Assembly (NCBI GenBank): GCA_021802025.1
Contig: JAKABC010000043.1
Coordinates: 1-11,213, forward strand
Reading direction: 5' to 3'
DNA from: Actinomycetes bacterium
GTDB taxonomy: Bacteria > Actinomycetota > Acidimicrobiia > Acidimicrobiales > RAAP-2
Length of the DNA: 11,213 nucleotides
Shown: positions 6,525-11,213 of the stretch, piece by piece
Layout: each line of letters opens with the position of its first letter
How positions within the stretch are numbered: the stretch's first letter is position 1
Position numbers and translations under genes: made by a program
The notes under the pieces: model-generated
Databases searched by the model: none
What the model was told of the DNA's origin: nothing
Seen by the model: the letters and a program-made list of their open reading frames with translations, nothing else

Positions 6525-7943
6525 GTGATCTCACTCGCTGACGCCGACACCCGACTCGTAGAGCTCGCCGACCTCGCCCGACCGCTGGCGCTCGCCTTCG
6601 ACGAGGCCGGCTTCTCCCTCTACGCCGTGGGGGGCGCGGTGCGCGACGCCCTGCTCGGGGTGACGCGCACGGGCGAGCGCGAGATCGACTTCACGACCAA
6701 CGCCCGGCCCGACGACGTCGAGCGGCTGATGCGGCCCCTGTGCACGTCGATCTGGGAGCAGGGACGGGCCTTCGGCACCCTGGGGGGCATCCTGGCCGCG
6801 AACGGGCTGGCCTGCGAGGTGACGACCTTCCGCTCCGAGTCCTACGTCGACCACTCCCGCAAGCCGGCCGTCGAGTGGGGCGACTCGCTCGAGATCGACC
6901 TGTCGCGGCGCGACTTCACGATCAACGCGCTGGCGCTCGACGTGGTGGCGCTGGCCAAGGGCACGACCGGCGTCCAGACCCTCTTCGACTTCTTCGGCGG
7001 CTTCCAGGACCTGGCCGACGGCGTCGTGCGCACCCCCATCGACCCCGAGACGCTCTTTCGCGACGACCCCCTGCGGATGCTGCGGGCCGCGCGCTTCGCC
7101 GCGCGCTTCACCTTCGCCATCGACCCGGCGGTCGAGGCCGCGGCGAGCGCGATGGCCGAGCAGATCGACAAGGTGTCGGCCGAGCGGGTGCGCGCCGAGC
7201 TCGACCTTTTGCTCGCCACCGAGCGGCCCTCGATCGGCCTCGACTTCATCGTGCGCACCGGGCTCGCCGCGCGCGTCGTGCCCGAGCTGCCGGCCCTCGC
7301 GCTCGAGCAGGACCCCGTGCACCGCCACAAGGACGTCCTGCGCCACACCTACGCCGTGGTCGACAAGGCCTCGCCCCGGCTCGTGCTGCGCCTGGCCGCG
7401 CTCTTCCACGACGTCGGCAAGCCGGCCACCCGGGCCATCACCGACGACGGGGTGACCTTCCGGTTCCACGACGTGGTCGGGGCCAAGATGACCCGCAAGC
7501 GCCTCGTGGCCCTCAAGTACCCCCAGGACGTCGTCGAGCGGGTCGCCGCGCTGGTGGAGCTGCACATGCGCTTTCACACCTACAAGCTCGGCTGGAGCGA
7601 CAAGGCGGTGCGCCGCTACGTGCGCGACGCCGGCGAGTTGCTCGAGGACCTGAACGAGCTGACCCGCTGCGACTGCACCACGCGCAACGCCCGCAAGGCC
7701 GCCGAGCTCGCTCGACGGATGGACGAGCTCGAAGAGCGGATCGTCGAGTTGCGCGCCCTCGAGGACCTGTCGGCCCTGCGCCCGGCGATCGACGGGGTGC
7801 GCGTGATGGAGGTGCTGGGCATCGCGCCGGGACCCGACGTCGGTCGGGCCCTCGACTTCTTGATGGAGATCCGCCTCGACGAGGGCGAGATCGACCCGGC
7901 CGAGGCCGAGGCGCGCCTGCGCGCGTGGTGGGCGTCGCGCTAG
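6525..7943 (+). CDS. pcnA: CCA tRNA nucleotidyltransferase (class II, HD-domain, PcnA type)
   Basis: Cytoplasmic enzyme of 472 aa that adds or repairs the 3'-terminal CCA of tRNA; misannotation as poly(A) polymerase is common. The head holds VGGAVRDALL with GG-x-x-RD at 36-41, then EIDFTT (53-58), and E98 in EVTTFR as the third carboxylate. RRDFTINAL is at 128-136 and DDPLRMLRAARF at 180-191. The HD phosphohydrolase-like domain has HRHKDVLRH (266-274) and the H295-D296 pair in ALFHDVGKP. The C-terminal half, including VGAKMTRKRL, DKAVRRYVRDAG and DCTTRN, matches actinobacterial PcnA such as Rv3907c. The first metal-binding residue, normally Asp in D-x-D, is Glu53 here. The start is GTG with no SD. 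The gene is divergent from the DUF6049 operon, as in mycobacteria, but the mutT4 gene found between them there is missing. Confidence 0.95.
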   Translation: MISLADADTRLVELADLARPLALAFDEAGFSLYAVGGAVRDALLGVTRTGEREIDFTTNARPDDVERLMRPLCTSIWEQGRAFGTLGGILAANGLACEVTTFRSESYVDHSRKPAVEWGDSLEIDLSRRDFTINALALDVVALAKGTTGVQTLFDFFGGFQDLADGVVRTPIDPETLFRDDPLRMLRAARFAARFTFAIDPAVEAAASAMAEQIDKVSAERVRAELDLLLATERPSIGLDFIVRTGLAARVVPELPALALEQDPVHRHKDVLRHTYAVVDKASPRLVLRLAALFHDVGKPATRAITDDGVTFRFHDVVGAKMTRKRLVALKYPQDVVERVAALVELHMRFHTYKLGWSDKAVRRYVRDAGELLEDLNELTRCDCTTRNARKAAELARRMDELEERIVELRALEDLSALRPAIDGVRVMEVLGIAPGPDVGRALDFLMEIRLDEGEIDPAEAEARLRAWWASR

Positions 7944-8362
7944 CGGCGCGCCCGGCGGTCGTAGAGGAGCTGCACCCCGAAGAAGAGCACGGAGAGCCCT
8001 ACCGCCTCCGGGTGGTAGGTGTAGGTCACGTCGAGCCCGACGAGCACCGCCGCGAGGCCGAGGACCATCCCCTCCACCCGCACGGCGCGGCGCAGGGGGC
8101 GCCGGGGCGCCGACGCGCCGCTCGCCAGGCGCTCGGCGAGCACGCGGCGCAGCCGCCACAGGGCCGTCGCCGTCGCGAGCAAGAGCCCCCCCTCCACGAC
8201 GAGCAGGACCCAGCAGACGAGCGCGCCCGCGCGATGAGCGCCCTCGACGAGGCCCACCGCCGCGGCGAGGGCCGACGCCGCCTGCAGGACCCAGGAGGGG
8301 CCGCGACGTCGGAACCACTCGCGCGTGCCGACCTCGGAGGCGGCGGGCCGAGCGGTGGTCAT
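7940..8362 (-). CDS. Predicted four-helix membrane protein of unknown function
   Basis: Protein of 140 aa from the ATG at 8360-8362. A GTG at 8399-8401 would add 13 residues and bring the gene to within 10 bp of ino1. GGGGAG directly before the ATG is too close for an ideal ribosome binding site, so the start is uncertain. Hydrophobic segments at about 24-41, 46-68, 97-113 and 119-134 suggest four membrane helices. They are separated by an arginine-rich loop (WRLRRVLAERLASGASAPRRPLRR) that should be cytoplasmic, and the tail YDRRARR is basic. I do not recognise the family. It is the last gene of the padR-ino1 direction and meets pcnA tail to tail with the two stop codons sharing CTAG. An alternative is a spurious ORF, but the hydrophobic pattern and positive-inside charges argue that it is real. 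Confidence 0.65.
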   Translation of the reverse strand: MTTARPAASEVGTREWFRRRGPSWVLQAASALAAAVGLVEGAHRAGALVCWVLLVVEGGLLLATATALWRLRRVLAERLASGASAPRRPLRRAVRVEGMVLGLAAVLVGLDVTYTYHPEAVGLSVLFFGVQLLYDRRARR

Positions 8363-8378
8363 CTCCCCAGTGTGGCGG

Positions 8379-8395
8379 GCCGCGCCGGGCGCGGC
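8379..8395 (-). terminator. GC hairpin between ino1 and the downstream membrane-protein gene
   Basis: A perfect 7-bp inverted repeat (GCCGCGC / GCGCGGC) with a 3-base loop lies 17 bp after the ino1 stop codon in the direction of transcription. No U-tract follows, so it is not a canonical intrinsic terminator, although actinobacteria do use U-less hairpins. It could attenuate transcription into the next gene. In DNA this rich in GC it may equally be chance. Confidence 0.3.
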
Positions 8396-8411
8396 GAGCA
8401 CCGGCTATCGG

Positions 8412-9509
8412 CTAGGCCGGCCAGGCCTCGTTCTCCAGCGTGCCCGCGGCGAAGGCCTCGATCATGTCGTGGGCCACGTCGTCGTGGAACTGGACCGGCG
8501 GGGACTTCATGAAGTACGCCGAGGGGCCGATGAGGGGTCCGCCGACGCCGCGGTCGAGGGCGAGCTTCGCGCAGCGCACCGCGTCGATGATCACCCCGGC
8601 CGAGTTGGGCGAGTCCCAGACCTCGAGCTTGAGCTCGATGTTGAGCGGGGCGTCGCCGAAGTTGCGACCCTCGAGGCGGATATAGGCCCACTTGCGGTCG
8701 AGCAGCCACGGCACGTGGTCGCTCGGGCCGATGTGGACGTTGTCGGGCTCGATGTCGTTGAGCTCGAGCTGACTGGTGACGGCCTGGGTCTTGGAGACCT
8801 TCTTCGACTCGAGGCGCTCGCGGTCGAGCATGTTCTTGAAGTCCATGTTCCCGCCGACGTTGAGCTGGTAGGTGCGGTCGAGCGTGAGGCCGCGGTCCTC
8901 GAAGAGCCGGCTGAGCACGCGGTGGACGATGGTGGCGCCGACCTGGCTCTTGATGTCGTCGCCCACGATCGGCACGCCGGCGTCGGCGAACTTCTTCGCC
9001 CAGACCGGGTCCGAGGCGATGAAGACCGGGATCGCGTTGACGAAGGCCACGCCGGCGTCGAGCGCGGCCTGGGCGTAGTAGCGCTGGGCCTCCTCGGAGC
9101 CGACCGGGAGGTAGGCGACGAGCACGTCGGCGCGCGCGTCACGCAGCGCCTGGGTCACGTCGACGGCCTCGGCCGGGGACTCCTCGATCACGGCGCGGTA
9201 GTACTTGTTCAGCCCGTCGAGGGTCGGCCCGCGCAAGACCGTCACCCCGAGTGAGGGCACCTCGGCGAACTTCAGGGTGTTGTTCTGGCCGGCGTCGATG
9301 GCCTTGCCCAGGTCGTTGCCGACCTTGCTGGCGTCGACGTCGAAGGCGGCGACGAACTCCAGGTCCGCCACGTGGTAGCCGCCCAACTCGACGTGCATGA
9401 GTCCGGGCACGTGGTCGCCGGGCTTGGCGTCCTTGTAGTACGTCACGCCCTGGACGAGCGAACTGGCGCAGTTGCCCACGCCCGCGATGGCCACGCGGAT
9501 CTTGCCCAT
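8412..9509 (-). CDS. ino1: myo-Inositol-3-phosphate synthase
   Basis: NAD-dependent enzyme of 365 aa that converts glucose 6-phosphate to 1L-myo-inositol 3-phosphate, the first step to phosphatidylinositol lipids and mycothiol in Actinobacteria. The length matches the short actinobacterial/archaeal type (Rv0046c). The Rossmann motif GVGNCASSLVQG is at 10-21. AYLPVGSEEAQRYYAQAAL is at 132-150. The catalytic-core motifs follow: GDDIKSQVGAT (183-193), LNVGGNMDF (216-224), KKVSKT (236-241) and NSAGVIIDA (302-310). The start ATG at 9507-9509 is preceded by AAAGGAG at 9514-9520, a strong Shine-Dalgarno. It lies only 12 bp after padR, so the two form an operon as in mycobacteria (Rv0047c-Rv0046c), and PadR is the natural candidate regulator. 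Nothing is odd in the sequence. Confidence 0.97.
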   Translation of the reverse strand: MGKIRVAIAGVGNCASSLVQGVTYYKDAKPGDHVPGLMHVELGGYHVADLEFVAAFDVDASKVGNDLGKAIDAGQNNTLKFAEVPSLGVTVLRGPTLDGLNKYYRAVIEESPAEAVDVTQALRDARADVLVAYLPVGSEEAQRYYAQAALDAGVAFVNAIPVFIASDPVWAKKFADAGVPIVGDDIKSQVGATIVHRVLSRLFEDRGLTLDRTYQLNVGGNMDFKNMLDRERLESKKVSKTQAVTSQLELNDIEPDNVHIGPSDHVPWLLDRKWAYIRLEGRNFGDAPLNIELKLEVWDSPNSAGVIIDAVRCAKLALDRGVGGPLIGPSAYFMKSPPVQFHDDVAHDMIEAFAAGTLENEAWPA

Positions 9510-9521
9510 GGCTCTCCTTTC

Positions 9522-10133
9522 CTACTTCGCCTCGTGGGCGAATGTCTCTGAGTCACTGCGCTCGATGGACAACAGGTCGTCGATCCACTCGAGGTCCAAC
9601 TCGACGCTGTGGGCGGCGTGGCTCATCACCGAGCGCGCGTAGGCGTCGAGGTCGGGGTTGTCGGCGCCCTGGCGCACCTCGGCCAGGCGCTCGAGGAGGT
9701 CCTGGCGGCGCCGCTCGAGGAGGCGCACGCGCAGGGCCGGCGTGAGGTAGCGGGCGAGGGCCACGCGCAACGAGAAGGTCTTCCCGTCGTCGACCGTCGT
9801 GGGGTCGGCGAGCAGCGTGTGGAACTCCTGGCGGCCCCGCTCGGTGATGCGGTACACCTTGCGCCCGCGTCGGCCCAGGCCGGCCGAGGTGCGCAGCGAG
9901 CGCAACGAGGCGCGCTCCCCGGCGAGCGAGCCGGTGGAGATCGCCGCCGCGCGCGGCGCGCCCGGGGCGACCGCCTCGACCAGGCCGTGGCGCTCGAGGC
10001 GGGCGAGGGCGGGGTAGATGGAGCCGAACGACACGTTCGCCGAGACCCCGAGGCGCTCGCGCAGCTGGGAGCGGATCTCGTAGCCGTGGTGATCGCGGTC
10101 CATCAAGAGGCCGAGGATGGCGACGTCCAACAT
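9522..10133 (-). CDS. PadR family transcriptional regulator
   Basis: Winged-helix regulator of 203 aa starting at the ATG at 10131-10133; a GTG directly before it (10134-10136) would add one residue. The N-terminal PadR fold is clear: LDVAILGLLMDRDHHGYEIRSQL (2-24), then FGSIYPALARLERHGLV (36-52), the recognition-helix region. The wing ends in RRGRKVYRITERG (88-100). The C-terminal half, from about 110 to 195, is helical and probably forms the dimerisation coiled coil. Between helix 3 and the end of the wing there are about 30 extra residues (57-88, rich in Ala, Arg and Ser) that most PadR proteins lack. It is the homologue by position of Rv0047c next to ino1. Autoregulation and control of ino1 through the palindrome just upstream are likely but inferred. 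The effector is unknown. Confidence 0.92.
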   Translation of the reverse strand: MLDVAILGLLMDRDHHGYEIRSQLRERLGVSANVSFGSIYPALARLERHGLVEAVAPGAPRAAAISTGSLAGERASLRSLRTSAGLGRRGRKVYRITERGRQEFHTLLADPTTVDDGKTFSLRVALARYLTPALRVRLLERRRQDLLERLAEVRQGADNPDLDAYARSVMSHAAHSVELDLEWIDDLLSIERSDSETFAHEAK

Positions 10134-10141
10134 CACGATTC

Positions 10142-10147
10142 ATCATA
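10142..10147 (-). promoter_or_regulatory. -10 element of the padR-ino1 promoter
   Basis: TATGAT on the minus strand differs from TATAAT at one base and lies 8 nt before the padR ATG. It is in a conspicuously AT-rich island in otherwise GC-rich DNA. No Shine-Dalgarno sequence separates it from the start, so the mRNA is probably leaderless. The -35 region about 17 bp upstream is weak (TGTTCG). Confidence 0.55.
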
Positions 10148-10164
10148 TCACTTCGATATATCGA
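10145..10164. promoter_or_regulatory. Probable PadR operator (AT-rich palindromes)
   Basis: TCGATATATCGA at 10153-10164 is a perfect 12-bp palindrome. An overlapping inverted repeat ATATC-N5-GATAT occupies 10145-10149 and 10155-10159. Together they cover the spacer and part of the -10 element of the padR promoter, where a bound dimer would block RNA polymerase. PadR-type repressors commonly autoregulate through such AT-rich inverted repeats. Assignment to this PadR is inference from position. Confidence 0.55.
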
Positions 10165-10211
10165 CGAACACATCACACGGGCCCCCGGCCGGGCGCGGAG
10201 CCGTCCGTCGC

Positions 10212-10223
10212 ACCCCCGGGGGT
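10212..10223. promoter_or_regulatory. Perfect GC palindrome in the DUF5318-panB promoter
   Basis: ACCCCCGGGGGT is a perfect 12-bp palindrome whose last base is the first base of the putative -10 hexamer TAGTGT. Its position, just upstream of the -10 of a divergent promoter, would suit a regulator-binding site. GC palindromes are frequent in such DNA, so this is a weak call. Confidence 0.3.
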
Positions 10224-10228
10224 AGTGT
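10223..10228 (+). promoter_or_regulatory. Possible -10 element for DUF5318-panB
   Basis: TAGTGT fits TANNNT and ends 8 nt before the ATG at 10237-10239. The bases between (CACCGCTA) contain no Shine-Dalgarno sequence, so a leaderless transcript is likely. No -35 is evident. Confidence 0.4.
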
Positions 10229-10236
10229 CACCGCTA

Positions 10237-10662
10237 ATGGATCAGCGCCTGGCTGCCACCACGAACGTCGGGGCCGTGGTCGAGTTCGGCCTGGTTCGCC
10301 GGACCCTGCTGGCCCGGCTCGCGGCCGGCCAGATCGGCGTCGAGGACGTCTGCGACGCCCACCCCGAGCTGGTGCGCGCGGCGCGCAACGTGGGCCGGCG
10401 CTCGGGCGAGCGCTGCCCGGTCTGCGGGGACGCCGAGCTGGTCGAGGTGACCTACGTCTTCGGCGCGCGCCTGCCCGCCGGGGGGACCTGCCCCACGTCG
10501 CGGGCCGAGCTCGCCAAGCTCGAGCGCCGGGTGGATCCGGTCACCTGCTACGCGGTCGAGGTCTGCGTGGCCTGCGCGTTCCACCACCTCGCGCGCAAGT
10601 GGCACGCGGGGGGCCGCGCGGTGCGCCGGGCGACGGCGGTCGCCTCGAAGGCCGGGCGGTGA
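10237..10662 (+). CDS. DUF5318 family zinc-ribbon protein
   Basis: Protein of 141 aa from the ATG at 10237-10239; the frame is open further upstream, but that extension would run through the divergent promoter and into padR. The segments DYVCDAHPELVRAARNVG-like (here EDVCDAHPELVRAARNVG, about 36-53), CPVCG (60-64), LVEVTYVFGARLPAGG (68-83) and EVCVACAFHHLARKW (108-122) are the hallmarks of the actinobacterial DUF5318 family. C60-x-x-C63 and C110-x-x-C113 are placed to bind one zinc. The N-terminal third is helical. The function of the family is unknown to me. As I recall, its M. tuberculosis member (Rv0049) is likewise near padR-ino1 and before ponA1. Here the gene instead overlaps panB by four bases (GTGA), so the two are translated together. 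Confidence 0.87.
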   Translation: MDQRLAATTNVGAVVEFGLVRRTLLARLAAGQIGVEDVCDAHPELVRAARNVGRRSGERCPVCGDAELVEVTYVFGARLPAGGTCPTSRAELAKLERRVDPVTCYAVEVCVACAFHHLARKWHAGGRAVRRATAVASKAGR

Positions 10663-11213
10663 GGCTCAGCGCCCCGACCATCCGGGCCCGCAAGCGCCGC
10701 CGGGGGGCCGCGCCCCTGGTGATGGTGACGGCCTACGACGAGCCCGGGGCGCGCCTGGCCTCGGCCGCCGGGGTCGACATCATCCTGGTCGGCGACTCCC
10801 TGGCCAACGTGGTGCTGGGCCACGACGACACCCTGCACGTGACGATCGAGGCGATGTGCCACCACGTGGCCGCCGTCGCCGCCGCCTCGCCCGAGGCCCA
10901 CGTGGTGGCCGACCTGCCCTGGCTCAGCTACCACACCGGGGCCCACGACGCGGTCGTGAACGCGGGCCGGCTGATCCGCGCCGGGGCCGACTCGGTCAAG
11001 CTCGAGGGCGGACGGGTCCGCCGCGAGGTCGTGCGGGCCATCCTCGACGCCGAGATCCCGGTGATGGGACACCTCGGCCTCACCCCCCAGAGCGTCATGG
11101 CCTTCGGCGGGTTCAAGGTCCAGGCCAAGACCCGCGAGGCGGCCGAGGAGCTCAGCCTCGACGCCAAGGTCCTCCAGGACGAGGGCGTCTACGCGGTCGT
11201 CATCGAGGGCGTC
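10659..11213 (+). CDS. panB: 3-Methyl-2-oxobutanoate hydroxymethyltransferase (ketopantoate hydroxymethyltransferase), N-terminal part (runs off right edge)
   Basis: First 185 codons of PanB, which uses 5,10-methylene-tetrahydrofolate to hydroxymethylate 2-oxoisovalerate to ketopantoate, the first committed step of pantothenate and CoA synthesis. The TIM-barrel motifs are in order: VTAYD (23-27), VGDSLANVVLGHDDTLHVT (44-62), VVADLPWLSY (82-91), VKLEGG (113-118), MGHLGLTPQS and VIEGV at the very end. D46 and D85 (Mg2+ ligands), K114, E116 and the catalytic Glu183 are all present by alignment with E. coli. The usual TTLPVT is DTLHVT and SLGMV is SLANV, mild changes. The start is GTG at 10659-10661, overlapping the DUF5318 stop as GTGA with no strong SD, so it depends on coupling. 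Roughly the last third lies beyond the window. Confidence 0.95.
   Translation, partial: MRLSAPTIRARKRRRGAAPLVMVTAYDEPGARLASAAGVDIILVGDSLANVVLGHDDTLHVTIEAMCHHVAAVAAASPEAHVVADLPWLSYHTGAHDAVVNAGRLIRAGADSVKLEGGRVRREVVRAILDAEIPVMGHLGLTPQSVMAFGGFKVQAKTREAAEELSLDAKVLQDEGVYAVVIEGV

Noticed and set aside
6531..8512. Long open frames on both strands over pcnA and its neighbour (6531-8318 minus and 6740-8512 plus)
   Set aside because: They overlap pcnA, whose motifs are intact from end to end; their composition is typical of shadow frames.
8325..9254. Plus-strand frame of 309 codons antisense to ino1
   Set aside because: Ino1 is complete with all motifs; this frame has no domain and no ribosome binding site.
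10184..10193. CCCGGCCGGG palindrome between padR and the DUF5318 gene
   Set aside because: Ten-base GC palindromes are expected by chance at this base composition, and it has no clear relation to a promoter element.
10117..10236. N-terminal extension of the DUF5318 gene
   Set aside because: It would start inside padR and cross the divergent promoters; family similarity begins at the ATG at 10237.
1..11213. A novel defence, mobile or biosynthetic system
   Set aside because: Almost all genes fall into housekeeping families in a conserved chromosomal neighbourhood; no repeats, integrase, transposase, CRISPR or anomalous composition were seen apart from the short AT-rich promoter.

Overview
The window is very GC-rich, with codon third positions almost always G or C. 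It reads as ordinary, densely packed actinobacterial chromosome. Gene content and order match the origin-proximal neighbourhood of Actinobacteria, and several details point to a deep-branching, non-mycobacterial lineage; I would guess Acidimicrobiia-like. These details are a short MurJ without a pseudokinase tail, degV where mycobacteria carry sigM, and actinobacterial-type PcnA, Ino1 and DUF5318. The taxonomic guess is inference. I see no phage, IS element, CRISPR, tRNA or rRNA, and no gene-free stretch over about 100 bp.

Left block (about 1-6466, minus strand): a probable seven-gene transcription unit. In transcription order it is a DUF6049-like secreted/anchored protein, murJ (lipid II flippase), degV (fatty-acid-binding protein), a two-helix membrane protein, trxB, trxA and a CwlM-like peptidoglycan-binding/amidase gene that runs off the left edge. 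Junctions are tight: 4-nt overlap, 17-bp gap, 17-bp gap, 1-nt overlap, 52-bp gap, then an overlap or short gap. The unit joins cell-wall export and its control to the thioredoxin system, as in the M. tuberculosis order Rv3909-murJ-(sigM, anti-sigma)-trxB2-trxC-cwlM.

Centre (6525-7943, plus): pcnA/cca, encoding an HD-domain tRNA nucleotidyltransferase, diverges from the left block across about 60 bp, as in mycobacteria. Its stop codon shares a CTAG with the stop of the convergent next gene.

Right block (7940-10133, minus): padR, then ino1 (myo-inositol-3-phosphate synthase), then a four-helix membrane protein of unknown function. padR-ino1 is a conserved pair (Rv0047c-Rv0046c) feeding inositol lipid and mycothiol synthesis. 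The roughly 100-bp divergent promoter region upstream of padR holds an AT-rich perfect palindrome that is probably the PadR operator.

Right edge (10237-11213, plus): a DUF5318 zinc-ribbon protein is translationally coupled to panB (pantothenate/CoA biosynthesis), which is cut by the window end.

The clearest non-gene pattern is that all four promoter-proximal genes lack a Shine-Dalgarno sequence and have a TANNNT hexamer 8-9 nt before the start, suggesting leaderless mRNAs. Several internal operon genes have good SD sequences or coupled starts. I found no convincing new biological system.
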